A stretch of DNA of 64,000 nt from contig JACTAT010000022.1 in assembly GCA_014526335.1 (NCBI GenBank), forward strand, positions 124,001 through 188,000, written 5' to 3'. This DNA comes from Chrysaora quinquecirrha. Taxonomy: Eukaryota > Cnidaria > Scyphozoa > Semaeostomeae > Pelagiidae. The notes beneath the pieces were generated by a model that worked only from the letters and a program-made list of their open reading frames with translations, had not been told where the DNA came from and did no database searches. This document shows, in pieces, positions 33,837 to 47,000 of the stretch. Made by a program: the position numbers and the translations under genes. The stretch's first letter is position 1. Every line of letters starts with the position of its first letter.

Positions 33837-36800
33837 CCAAGCAAGCAAAGCAACCAACCAATCAAGCAGGCAAGCAAGCAAACAAGCAACTAAGCAACCA
33901 AGCAAGAAAGGGAGCAAGCAAGCAAGCAAGCAAGCAACTAAGCAACCAAGCAAGAAAGGGAGCAAGCAAGCAAGCAAGCAAGCAAACAATCAAGCAGTAG
34001 GCAATCTTTATTGGTTTATACAGATACAAGCTTCTGCCAGCTATGTAGCTGTTAGACTAGCAGACTGTATCCCCTAGACTTATGTTTTAAAACAAATACC
34101 AAGGTTCTCCTTCACCAGCTTCGGAAACATGGACAGATGATTCCCCTGATTAATACCTTGAAATTGCTTGAAATCACACGAAAATGCTCAAAAGTTTTAC
34201 AAATCAGTTTGTTAGAGGGACTATAGTCCCTTTTGCAGAGTATTTTCAACAAGATCTTGGGTGTTCAAGAGCCCCTTTCTATTGTTTTGTCCAATTGTTA
34301 GCCTTATTTTTCAATTGAAAAAATTGGATGTGAAAATGCCTTACTCTGCAATGTGGAATACAGTAACATAAATGGTTTCAATATTGCACATTCCAAGTAA
34401 GTTAAGCCTTATCCCAGACTGCACAAGCATGGCTCTATGCTAACAATAGACCATTTTACCTAAGGGCCTCGTTTTCAAAAAAATTGAAAATCAGGTCCTA
34501 GGGAAATTTTGTCTTCAGATTCAAATTCAGCACCTTCATTTTAGGATTGAGTTAAAGTTTTATGCTTCTAGTCCTTAAAACATTGATTTTACAGGTGTTC
34601 AAAGTTTGAAATTCTATGAAGGATTTGACCGTGAAAAATTTCTGCTGGTGAAATTTAACACCCTCAATCATTTTACACCATCAAATTCCTTATAAATTTT
34701 CAAACTTTTAATTGCTATAAGGAATAGAAATGTAAAAATTTGCCTCAACACTAAAAAGAAGGTGCCAAATTCGAATCTTAAGTCGAAATTTCTCTACGAC
34801 CCAATTTTCAATTTTTTTGAAAACGAGGCCCTTAGTTGAAATGATCTAAATGGGCTCTTGCACAACAGTGATCTTGTTGAAAACTGCCATACTCTACAAA
34901 CTAGGCCTTATCCTTATCTAGCCTGGCTGTTTAAAGAAATGTCTGGGAACTAATTTTCACAGCTTTGCAAAATGAAGAGCATTTAAAATGTTTAGAAAAA
35001 TCAAGATACAAGTCTGTAATTTTTTCAAAACATACCGTGCCATGGATGTGATATAAAATGTCATCAATAACTTCTATTTTGTATGAATCTGTGAAAAGTT
35101 CATCTTCTGAAAGTGTGAAAGTGAATATTTGCATACATAACAAATGCTCATTACATTGTAAGCAAGACCCCATTTACTATGATCAGACAAGGGCTGTTGC
35201 TAAAATATTAAGCAGCCAAAACAGTAGTCTTGGCACAAAGTTTCAAATCAATGTGATATTAGGGACCGCTTCCATTGAGTTTCTAAAAAGTTGAATATTT
35301 TAGACGGTTTTCCTTGTCTTATAGATCACTTCGGAGGACGGCTGAAAGCTTTAAAATTTTTCAAAATCACAAGATATCGAGTTTTCAATGCGAAAATCTT
35401 ATAAAATATCATCCAAAATTTAGTATAGGTACAAAGTTTAACTGCCCTAGCCCTTGTGTTCTTTATTTTATGAGCATTCAAAGTTCTCAATTTCATAAAG
35501 GCTTTGAACACAAAAAATGAACTTGGTGAAACTTTTTACCCCTTATAAAATCATGAACTTTGAACACTCTTAAAATTGATAATACAAGCGCCAGGGTTGA
35601 AAATCTTTACACCTAGACTAATTTGTGGGTGCTTTATACCATTTTTGCATCGAAAAATTGATATCTTGTGATTTCATAAATTTTTTCCTACCAAAGTGAT
35701 CTATTAGACTACCAGAAAGTTGAATTAGATGCACAAAAATAATTTGACACATTTAAGACCTGTGAGAGCTAGACAAAATTAGACACAGACTTTTTTAGAC
35801 CATTGCAGTGAATATCCCCATTTTTCAAAGAAGCAAATTAGTAAACCTAAATTCCCCATAGGGCACTTAAGGGTTGTTTTTTATGTGTATCTTAACAAAT
35901 GATCTATTTTTCTTGCTACATGTCATCACTGCAAGACATGTCAAAATGGAGTTTGTTGAAGTGTCAACAAATTTCTCCCAAAGGTGAACCCTTTGTGCAT
36001 GTGCTGTTTTCATCTAAATTGGACAAAATGCGGCTAAACCCTACAGTCGAATTTGGTCTTATGCACATCTAATAATCATTTAAATTATGCCTATTGGTCT
36101 AATAAGAGGAAGGGCTAAGATGATTAGAAAAACGTTGAGTTTTCATGGTGTCCAACTGGCTTCTCAAAGTTAGACGCTTAATGGACATGGTCCCTTACCC
36201 ATAGGGTCCCCAGACTGCATTTTTTGTTATGCGAGGAGAATATATTCCCCATGCGATTTCATTCAAAACAATAGAGCCTATTGTTTTCCTATTGTTCTAA
36301 TCCGTACAGTTCTCCATGTAAAAAACAAAGCATGCAGTCTGGTAGGGGCCCCTGGCTGCCTGTCTCTACTATTTAATATGTTAGGTCTGTAAAATCACTT
36401 TGGAGACGTTTTGCCCAACTTCCTTTTCTCCCAGCTTGCAAAGACATGTTGCCCAACCCTTACTGGTTGTTTCGCCCAACCTGAAATGACACAGACAACT
36501 TCTTTCCTGTAGTTTGTCAATTATTTGATTGATAAAACAATGGGAGCCCTGCCAAAAAACTGCCAATTATGACAATGGTGATTGTTTTAGTGACAAAACA
36601 AGTGATAAATAGCAATTCAGTTTTTGGCAAAACAACCAAGAATGTTGGGCAAAAAGTCCATCTTGGGTGAAAAGGAAGTTGGGTGAAATGGGGTTGAGAC
36701 ACCATCTTAATGGCATGTCCCTGTCCATCCATAGGCCATGTAACCCCTTGGCTTGAATGGTAAGACTTGCTAAATTCTAAATCATATTGAATTTAACTAG

Positions 36801-37094
36801 AAAATGTCAATAATTAGACACAGTTTGTGTTTGTTTTGAAATAAGCAACATAATTTTATCACAAATTAAAGCGGAAATTAAAGACATTCTAAATGAACTT
36901 CTTCCTAAAGTAACTTCTGATTTACTTTGAAATTGAAGTTTTAAGGTGCGATCATTCATTCCCAGATTAGGCCATTTTATTTTAAACAGATACAGAAAGT
37001 TTAAAGAATTTTTTGATTATTTACGAGACTTGTTTTACAAAATGATATTTAAATTTTATAGTTTACCTGAAACGGCATCCTTGTAGATAATCAT
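32892..37094 (-). CDS. TPT1: Translationally controlled tumour protein (TCTP)
   Basis: Conserved cytosolic calcium- and tubulin-binding growth and survival protein. Exons: 37094-37067 (ATG to phase 1), 35106-35036 and 33308-32892. Together they encode exactly 172 codons, the canonical TCTP length. Visible hallmarks: start MIIYKDAVS; DELFTDSYKIEVIDDI; IGANPSAEE (TCTP signature 1); the basic helical hairpin KKSEFKKHIKSFSKNLLERV; FIENFDDYSLFIGESLNENG; and terminal VVEEKC. GTAAGT follows the final Cys codon directly, so the stop codon should open one further exon, as in vertebrates; I could not place it. If that donor is not used, translation continues 27 residues into an adjacent MITE (stop near 32808). 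Introns hold an AAGC array and two MITEs. Confidence 0.93.
33425..34000. repeat. AAGC tetranucleotide array
   Basis: AAGC/AACC units, with a higher-order unit containing AAGAAAGGGAGC repeated at least four times. In TPT1 intron 2. Confidence 0.88.
34448..34848. mobile_element. MITE family D in TPT1 intron 2
   Basis: TAGACCATTTTACCTAAGGG at the left and GTTGAAATGATCTA at the right; subterminal GGCCTCGTTTTCAAA inverted, as at 51948. Confidence 0.68.
35036..35106 (-). CDS. TPT1: TPT1 exon 2
   Basis: A 71-bp exon with acceptor CACACTTTCAG and donor GTATGT. Encodes EDELFTDSYKIEVIDDILYH and the following IHGT; ends in phase 0. Confidence 0.92.
35322..35704. mobile_element. MITE in TPT1 intron 1
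   Basis: TAGATCACTT and AAGTGATCTA ends; subterminal TCACAAGATATCGA and its inverse. No coding capacity. Confidence 0.55.
37067..37094 (-). CDS. TPT1: TPT1 exon 1
   Basis: A 28-bp coding exon reading MIIYKDAVS plus one base, followed by a GTAAAC donor. A pyrimidine tract (CCTTCTTTTC on the minus strand, 37190-37181) lies about 90 bp upstream and could be a 5'TOP start. Confidence 0.88.
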
Positions 37095-37690
37095 TTTGTT
37101 ATTTTATGATACGATTGCAAAGATATTCGGCAATATAAGGACTATCGCTAGATGTTGACAACACAGCCTTAGGAGCGATTGAAAAGAAGGATAAACGGAG
37201 AACCATGACCAATTGACCTTGACCAATGGACCAGTAGAAAAGCCGGACCAAGAAATTTCACCCATTCGCGGAATGATGACTTTTTACTATTGCTAGAACT
37301 CCGGTGAAAATTAAAGGGAGCAAGTACACAGACACAGTGCTTGTCCTTGGGCTTGGGAGCAAATATTATTTATTTATTTCCGAAAGGAAGCTTTCGTTTT
37401 TCGTTAGATATTGTTTTTTGGTAAGGCTTCAGGTCCGGATTAAAAGGTCCGCACTAGGGAGTTAAAGTACCTTTCCTTGGTCCGCATAATACTGAATACG
37501 CTGAAATTGCTCGTAAAGTTAGTATTACTCCCACCTTTTCAGTTGTCGATTTATTTCCCCTGAAAACAAAGGAATAAACGTCCCGGATAACAAATAAACA
37601 AAAGAGCGAACGTCCCGGATTAGAAAGAATCCCGCCATTGTAGAAACCGTGTCTGGTTCGTGTCCAGCAGGTTTGTGTTGGTCGTTGAAA

Positions 37691-38000
37691 ATGGCGAGCG
37701 GGGAGAATCCAGTTACAACAATTTCTGCGGACGGTTTGCCAACTGAACTGGTTGTTCTCGCAACTGCATCCGATCCGGTAACTCTTCAACCTCACCTCAA
37801 CAAGGATGGCAGCGCCGGGCTCGTTCAGCCTGATGAAGAAATCAGATCTCTTGGGAAGATGCTGACGAAGAAAGCCATGATGTCGAATTCTGCCAAAGTG
37901 TTGAAGAAGAAGGAATTAGCATGGTGTCTGACCTTCCCCAGTTTGGAAACAGCCTTGATGTGACCGATCGAAATGTGAACGAGTCCATGATTGTTCAATG
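37691..38000 (+). CDS. Module gene exon 1, acidic N-terminus
   Basis: ATG at 37691 reads MASGENPVTTISADGLPTEL and LQPHLNKDGSAGLVQPDEE. The frame with the correct phase-2 donor (TG|GTAGGC at 38001) reads DADEESHDVEFCQSVEEEG and RNVNESMIVQ. A stop at 37834 in that frame means the switch falls between 37837 and about 37865; one missing base would join them. Confidence 0.65.
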
Positions 38001-41000
38001 GTAGGCTCTCGCCCGGTCAATTTAGAGCAAAATTTTGGGATTATTTTGATGGCAGGGTGGGGAATATAAGTGATCAAAGCAGCATGCCAATTCTGACTGC
38101 TAAACACACACAGTACTCAGCAAGCTCTGGTGGTGACACTGATCAACAAAAGCAGCTTTATGACCAAAGGGTAGCTGTAACATCATGTAGCAGGGCTAAA
38201 CTAAACCCAACACAGGTATGGGGTGCAGGTTTGGGCCCCACTACTAGACTTATTACCTGAGTCGTAGTTATCGCTATTGAAATGAATGGCCTAGACGCTC
38301 AAACTACGACTCATAATCGAACGGTTATCTTTCTGGACTTACTTTTTCTGCCTCGTTCTCAAATTACCATGGTGACAATGATGTCAACGGTAAATGGTTG
38401 TAATGGCCTAAATTTACCGGGTCTAAAACACCTTGAAAAACAATGTTTCTTCGTGTTAAAGTTCAACTTACTATTTGTTTTGCAGAAAGCTCTTACCAAT
38501 CCAGCTTTTTCGATATTTGTTCAAAACTTTTTGCGAGATTTAGTACTAAATCGGCTGCCGAATAGGGCTCGTATATTTTGGTGTGACGAGGCAACGAACC
38601 AGCCTCGTTTCAACGGGGAACAATTTTTTGTTCCCGCCAGTCCCAGAAAATGTCCGTAATATTATGAGTCCCAGTTTGAGCGATCTCGGTTTGGTGTAGT
38701 CTCGGTCTGGTGAGCGATAACTGGGACTCAGGTAATAAGTCTAGGTAGAGTATGCCCCAGCAAAAGGGTAAAAATTGATTGAGCATGCTTTGGGATTGAA
38801 TTGAAGTGGTTGGAACTGCTTCAATGCCTGTCTCTGTGATTAGGGCATTGAACCATGAACTTGAAATTCTCAGTGTAGAACTCTATGGGTACTTAAAACA
38901 ACAAGGAACCTAGTAAAAATAGCTTTACATATCTTAAAATATAGATATTTCTGCACTTAGAAACTTAGAATCAAAGTTATGAACCACTTTTCTGTCCCTG
39001 TGAATCAAACTGTTATATATATTTTTAAGGTTGAGAGAAGTGCTTGTTGAAGATGATTATGGCAAGGTGGACTGCAAAATTTTGATTGCCTTGATTCAAA
39101 AGGAGTTTGGTAGCAAGAAACGAAAAACAAGGGCATGGCTCAAAAGAGCTTTTCCAAAAGCTTACCTCAGAAGATCAGATAGAAATAGATGGTTTTGTGG
39201 TATCTCTTTCAGAGCTGACAAAGGAAAATTAGCGATAAGTGCCAAAGACAAAGAGTGGATTGACAAAGCAGTCAGTTGGTAAGCTCTGATTTTTTCAGTA
39301 CTAGTCAAACCCAAGCTCTTTGGCTTGAGTTGCTGCCACCAATTCAGATAGAATCTGGCTCTGTGATATCAGTGTTACTAGAGCACAGAGCAGGATCAAT
39401 TACAAGAGTTACAAGAGCTTGTACTTAGTGAGGATAATGCTGATTATGATGATGACACTGTTAATTAAGATGTTAATGATGGTCATGATGATGATAGTGT
39501 TGATGATGTTGATGATGATGATAATGCTGATGTTGATGATGATGATGATGATGATGACAATCATGATGATGATGATTATGATGATGATGATTATGATGAT
39601 GATGATGATTATGATTATGATGATTATGTTCATGGTGATGATGATGCTGATGATGATGATTATGTTGTTGATGATGATGATGATGATAAAGATGATGTTG
39701 GTGCTGATAAGGAAGACCATGAAGACAATTCTGTCAGTTTTGAAGAAGAAGGAAGTAGGATGGCTGATGATATTGACGATGATGATAACAAACTCTTATC
39801 TGGAAACTCTCCAGCCTAACATCAAGGATGGCAGTGTCAGGCTTGCTTAAGATGACAATATTTTGATAACTGACATTATTAATAAGTGATTGAAATGAAA
39901 TGTGATTTAAATGAAATAATTTTAGAAGCCATTAAAGAAGCATGACAGGCTGTTTTAAAAACATTTTTGTGCTAGGTATAACTTTTTTGTTTCTAAAAAA
40001 TCTGAGTGGGAAACATTTTTGAATCGGTTTACTCATTTCACCAAATTTTTTGTACTGAATAATCAACCATCTGATTGTGCACTTCTGTCTTTGGCAATGT
40101 TGCTTTGTTTGTCATCTTGATTTATTTTGAAACATTATACATAGATGCTGACCAGGTTTCTTCTGTAATACAAAAGTAATGATTGTTTTCTACTCCAGGA
40201 TTCAGTCCTCATTGGAAATGAACCCAACTGGAAAAGAGAGGTGCTCAGATGTGCATCACGCACTCACACAGTTCGTTGGACAAGCATCAGTGCACATGGC
40301 AATATCAGCTGTGAAGATGGTATTCCCAAACATACCAAGAAAGACATTTGCAAGAATTGCCTTCTATGTTGGTATAAAGTTCAGGGATGCATCACTAGGC
40401 CACTCCTCTGTCCAGTCTGCTGCAAGCACACTGAATTCTCTGAGCAATGTCAAAACAGAATACAGTGACTCAGCGGCAAATAAGCTGATTGTTGCCTGGT
40501 ATGATATGGTTCTTATTCGTAATACAATTATTTGTTTCAGTGACAAGCGAGCAACATGTCCCCTGAGTCATTTGCATGTCGCGGAGATAAGAAATGTTTC
40601 TGTTGTCTCCCAGAAACATTTGCCTGTGTCTTGCTTCAAACTTTTTTATGCGCTACAGTCTCCGAGGTGGCTAAACTGGGAGACACCGAGGAGACATCAA
40701 TTTCACGCGTTACATGTCTCCTAGTTTAGCCAGGCCTTTACTTTCGTGTAATAAGGTAGTCAAAAATATATTGTCGATTTTCAGGCTTCAGAAAGCTTTG
40801 ATTGCTGACCCAAACAGAAGAGAGCGCATCAAAGTTATCAGCTTAATGATTAAGAAAAGATTCGGGAAGAATATTCCAGAAGCTAAAGCGGCAAGACTTG
40901 TGAAAAGAGCTCATGCGAGCGTGGACATTAGGCTGAAAGGGTCAGTTGATGGGCTGATATGGGGAGTAAAGATTGATAACGCATTCAGACCGAAGAATAC

Positions 41001-44000
41001 GTGGTTGCAAAAAGCTGTTACTTGGTATGTAACCTTGAAAGTTTCTTTTTTCCAACTAGTTGCTAGCGCGCTTAGCTATGTCAACAGGTCAATTGCGATA
41101 AACTAGTTCCAGAATGTCAATTTTCATTTCCCAAGGCTACAGAAGCTAAAAGCATGTCAATTGTCCATATCATTATCATTATTACTTAATTTCGTACCCT
41201 GGGCTAGACCAAAATTGAAAAAAAGTATACCCTTGGCCGAACTAAAAGGCCGAAAAAGCCTAACCTATAGAGCGACACATCCCGAGGTTCCTTTACTATT
41301 GAAGAACCCCCCTCTCCGTGGGTAGAAACCTGATACCGAATTCGGATCGACCAGTTAGAAAGTGCAGATGTATTGTGGTTGAAATTTTAATCAGCGGATT
41401 GAAAACAGGGACATGACTAGGAGAATTGTTGCTAAGTCCATGCGAGATAACGAACTCCCTCTGTGCGCAGTTGTTTTTTTTTTCAGCTTAAAAAAACAGA
41501 CTTTGCTAAAACCCTACCTGAAAATTTGACCTTAGACTGCTTTATATAACAAGCTTTGAAATTTTTGTTTATAAAAGGTGTACGGTATTCGGTAATGCGG
41601 AAAGCCGCGTTGTTTCTGGGTTGGTTTCTTGTCCAAAGTGCCTTGTTTTGAATAGAGTGATGAGATTCGGAATCTCTGTCATGCCAGGTCTAGAAAGCTC
41701 TATCGCAACCATCAAACATTGTTTGTCAAACTTACTGTGGTATTATTTGCTTAAAATGATTCTGAACATCCTGCATCAACTTCGGCTTATTTTTGCTTGG
41801 CAAGCAATTTTTTGACGTGGCCAAACGTTGACATAGTTTGCTTCAGGCCCTGACTAAACGATCAAACATTGTTGATCAAACATTTGACAAACAAAAATAA
41901 GCCGTCTCAGTACACGTTTTTCAAACGAATTTTTTGCTAGACGCAAGTAAGCAATCTGTGAAGGTGAAGGTGAAATGGTGTTTTAGCGCCAGTCGCTAGG
42001 ATCTCAGTAGTAGGCTAACTAATCGAGACCTTGACCCTGGCTGTGACGCTACCGGGGCTGGGCTCGAACCCTAACCACACTGAGCTTCTGACACCACGAG
42101 TCAGCTGGATTACACCACGACGCCACAGCACCAGTGGCGTAACGGAGCAGTGTGGGGCCTTTAAACAAAATAGTGGTTTGGGGCCCCTATTTTTCATATA
42201 CGTTTACACGCCAAGATTGTCTTAAAATGCAAATTTAATAAAGCGTTAACAATCTTCAAACAAAACAACAAAACAACAAAACTAACATCAACAAAACAAT
42301 TATCAAGATATAAAATCAGGTTAAATAGAAGATTTCTAGGAAGTGTTATTTTAAGTACCCTAGTACCGGGATTATTATAGAGTTTTTATACTAGTCAAGT
42401 TACATCAATATTATGTGATAGGCCTAATAATAGCAAATAAAACTACTCTTACGCCCACTTAATTCAGATTGCGAGTCTTTCTAAGAAATGCTTATCCAAA
42501 AGTTTTTTTTAGAAAATTTCGCGGGGCCCCCTTTCGGGGCCAAATATTTTGGGGCCCTTAATTTTGTGTTTAAAGGTGCACACTGTGCGTTACGCCACTG
42601 CACAGCACCTTCAAAATGTTTGACAAGTTTTTACGACACGGCCACTGGTTAAACATTCTGCTTGAGAACCGCCTTTCAAATTTTAGTGGCAATGTTTTAT
42701 CGTTTGGCCTTGGACTAAGAGACCCTTGAAGTTTAGCTGCAAAATATGCCCAAGACCTAAGGCCCATACTGTATAAAATCTAGGTTCGGTCTAGTCACTA
42801 AACCTGCTCTGTAAATGATAATTTTCTGTAGTAAGTCTAGACTTATTACAGTAACAAGTCTAGACTTATTACATTCCTCTCACTCAGAGACAGCTACAAC
42901 AATTGCAACGACATTATTGGTGTTTCCTCAGAGTATTTGTAGCGGTAGATTCTCGAAACGACTCTCTAGCTTACGCTCCGCTTCCCCTAATTTGATTTGT
43001 CGCTCCAACAGATAATTGATAAATAAATAATCTGAGCGATTCTAGAAAATAACAACAATAACATCGAGCGAAGTAGTGGGACTTATGTAGTGAGTCTATT
43101 GTAGCAGTTGGTGGAGTGTGGGGAGCGTATAGACTTATTACAAGAGTCGTAGTTATCGCTATTGAGTGTATGCTGGACGCTCAAACTGAGCAAACAGCTA
43201 TATGGTTGTTGTTGTTGTTGCTGCTGTTTGCGAAGAATAGGACTCAGGTAATCAGTCTAGGGAGCGTAGAATACGATGAATGTAATAAGTCTATCATAAA
43301 TCTGTAAAATTCTCACTCTTATCTTAGTCGATTTATTTTTTTTTCAAACTCAAGGCTGAGAGAGATCATTGAGCCAACTGACTCATCTTATTGCGAAAAT
43401 GCCGGACCAATATTTGAGATGATGACTGAAAAACTTGGCCTAGAACAGACCCCGAAATGTATGGTAGTTCTTCGTGAAGCCTTTCCTTCTGTACAACTGA
43501 AAGAAATTGTTGGCTGTCAAGTGATTTTTGGTGTGAAATTGAAAGAAAACGCGTCAGGGACTGAATTCCCTGAATTCAGCGAAGAAGATCTCTGTCAAGG
43601 CCAAGAAATGTTCGAATTAGAAGATGGATTAGCAGTGGCCGAGTCATGTGACCAGCAGATGTTCGAAGAAAATGTTCTTTTCACAGAAGCCAGCACCCCG
43701 TTGCCTAACAACCCAGGTATACTTCTCAAATAGCTTTTGAGTTGATCCTTAGGCCCTGGTCAAACGATCAAACATTGTAGGTCAAACATCTGTAATTTGC
43801 TTTTCCAAAAAATGTTGATCGTTTGGCCAAATCACATCGAAACATTGCTCGTCAAACATTTTTGATTGCATCAAGCAAGTTTTCCAAAAATATCGCCATG
43901 CAAGTTCTGCTTGTCAAGCAATGTTTTCTTACGAGGCCAAACGGTCAGACATTGTGCGTAAAGCATATGTCAAATGTTTGACCAACAATGGTTTATCGTT

Positions 44001-47000
44001 AAATGGCCCTACCTCAAGATTGTGAAGAAGAACCTAATATGTTTTACTTACGAATAGCCTTTTTGTTTGGCAATCTACAGAGTGTAAATGTTATTAGAAC
44101 TTGCTTGAAGGTGCTGTGGCGTCGTGGTGCAATCCAGCTGACTCGTGGTGTCAGAAGCTCAGTGTGGTCAGGGTTCGAGCCCAGCCACGGTAGCGTCACA
44201 GCCAGGGTCGAGGTCTCGATTAGTTAACCTACTACTGAGATCCTAGCGACTGGCGCTAAAACACCATTTCACCTATTAGAAACAGGCCAAGACAATCGAC
44301 TTAGGCGGTGTATATACTCCGATGCGGCTGGAAATGCAACGGGTATATAAAAGAGTTTCTTATAAGAATACATGCTTAGTCCATTAAACTTTAAAGGGAT
44401 CGACTTGTAAAGAAACCCAGTCGGTGTCACATCCTCTGCAAATGTCCCCATACTTCTCAATTTTGTTTTCTTTCAGTGTCAAACTCCGTCACTATGAATC
44501 CTCCTTTGGAATCTCATGGTATGACCTTTTGAGAATATATACACTATGTAACCTATACACGCTTTTTTTTTATAAGGAACCACTTTATAAGGAACCTACA
44601 TGTAGAAGGCCCGAAAATTTAAAGAACTTATACTACTCAAGAGAAAATCATTAAGGAACTTTTGAATGTTGAATACTTTTATCACTGCAAATAATCAAGA
44701 ATTAGAAAGCCGGTTCCATTCATTTGCAGTCGAAAATCACATAAATTGTACGTTAAGCATGTATCCAATGTTTCTTTGAGTAGTCTCGAGCTTTGCTCAC
44801 ATGCAAATGTCTCTCTTTTATTGTTAAGACCACTGTATGTGCAGTTAAAATTAAGGAACTATTAAGGAACTTTTGGAACTACAATTGCCTCAAAAGAGGT
44901 GCAAAAATAAGGAACTTTAAGAACTAGGCCTTGAGGTAGGTTCCTTATAAAAAAAAAAGCGTGTAGACCTAAATGATTAAGAACCTAAGCAAGCTGCGTT
45001 AAGGCCTGGCCAAACAAGGAGACATTTCGCGCGATATTGCCGCGCGTGACATGTCCCTTCGATGTCTCTCAGTTTCGCCAACTCGGAAACTTTGCAGCGC
45101 GCGATATAATTTGTAGCGAAAGACACGCAGATGTTCCTGGGAGACAACAGAAACATTTATTGTCTCTGCAACTCAGGGAAAATGGTGCTGGCTTGTCTGT
45201 CGCTGGTTTAGCCACCCTGAGAGACATGCCGAGTACAATGTTGCGCGCGACTTGCCTCCTAGTTTAGCCACAGCTTAAAACTTCTTAGGTTTCTTGCGGT
45301 TTTTTACTGTTTTGAATAAAAGAGCTTTTCAACTGATATAATTATTGCTACTAGAAGTAACGGAGCGTTTCACGGAAACTTTGTTACCAGAATATAATGT
45401 TGACCATTTTTACTCACAACTCCAACATAAAATACAGTGTTTAAATGTTGAATACCGTAAATCCTCGAATTGTCCCTTTGGGGGCTTAATTTTTTTCATT
45501 ATTTAAGAGGGGGCTCATACGATGTGGGGGCATAAACGAGGGGGGCTTTAGAAATTATTCACAAAAGCATGATTTTTCCCCGACTTAGAGCTGTACTACT
45601 CCAATATGGACTCAAAAGGCTAACACTAACATGTCAGGGATGGGAGCTTATTCAAGGGGGGGGGGGTATTAACGATTTTTTGCTCTGGAGTACACGCGTT
45701 TTTTTATAAGGAACCACTTTATAAGGAACCTACATGTGGAAGGCCCGAAGATTTAAAGAACTTGTACTACTAGAGAGAAAATAACTAAAGAACTTTTTAT
45801 TGTTGAATAGTTTTATCACTGCAAATAATCAAGAATTAGAACGCCGGTTCCATTCTTTGCAGTCGAAAATCACATAACTTGTACGTTAAGCATTTATCAA
45901 ATGTTTCCTTGAGGATTCTCGAGCTTTGCTCACATGCAAGTGTCTCTCTTTTATTGTTAAGACCACTGTATGTGCAGTTAAAATTAAGGAACTATTAAGG
46001 AAATTTTTGAACTACAATTGCCTCAAAAGAGGTCCAAAAATAAGGAACTTCAAGAACTAGGCCTTGAAGTAGGTTCCTTATAAAAAAAAGCTTGTAGGGG
46101 CTAATTCAAGTGGAGGGCTTACTCGAGGGGGGCAAATTCGAGAATTTACAGTATGATAATTATAAGCAGAAACATTAATATTGTTACTAACATCACGTTT
46201 GCTTACGTTGTTGTGATAATTATTATAATTGTTTTTATTACTACTGTAGAACATGAAGTGAAAGACAAATTGGGTAATGTTGAATCGAGATATGAAAATT
46301 TGAAATCGGTTATGAAGAATACAGTTGGAGAGCTGAAAGGAGATTTCTTGGGATGATATTTGTAAGTAAACTAATTTGCGTGTGTTTTTAAGCTTGGTTC
46401 TCATATGTCGCAACAAGGAATGATCCTCCGTCCACCGTACTGGCACGTGTGAAGAACACTTTTTCATTGAAACTTTCCTCAGTGAAGAAGATTCAGGACT
46501 TTATATAGATACACTTTTTTTTTCAATAAGCAACTTGACTTTGGTCCAGCCCTCAAGAGTTGCTTAATATATCTAGGATTTCCGCCGTCACAGAATGCCT
46601 GGTACCCCCTAAAACCTCTTATTTTGGCTCTTTTCTGGCTTCTCAATGTAATTGACAAGTTTGCCAGGATGTACAGTATAAAGAAAGCTATTTCACCAGA
46701 AATTTTAGCACAATCTCAGCCCTGGTTGCTTATTAAAAACCAGGGACACAACCATGCACCATCCAGAATCCATGGAATCCACGATAAATCTTAAATCTAT
46801 ATAATTTTTCTCAAGAAAGCGACTCCCTTCCCTTCTACGCTATCCCGCTCCTGTCACCAATTTGTAACGTGTGGGTTCTTTGGATAGCGCGAAGGGAAGC
46901 ACAGAACACGCTTAAGCCCAAAGGCCTAAGCTAAGAAATGACTTCAACTTTTGTAACTCTAAGACTATGTGATTTATTCCAGATCAAGACGAAGACTAAG

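Noticed and set aside
33383..33989. Leu/Cys/Ala-rich membrane-protein-like frames
   Set aside because: Translation of the AAGC array on the minus strand; no splice or start context.
33405..34000. CRISPR-like regular repeats
   Set aside because: Repeats have no unique spacers and the context is eukaryotic; plain tandem arrays here, at 50029 and in the foldback elements.
40179..40724. Single 181-residue frame beyond the exon-3 donor
   Set aside because: After 40498 it reads through a donor into MITE family G; only 40199-40498 is exon.
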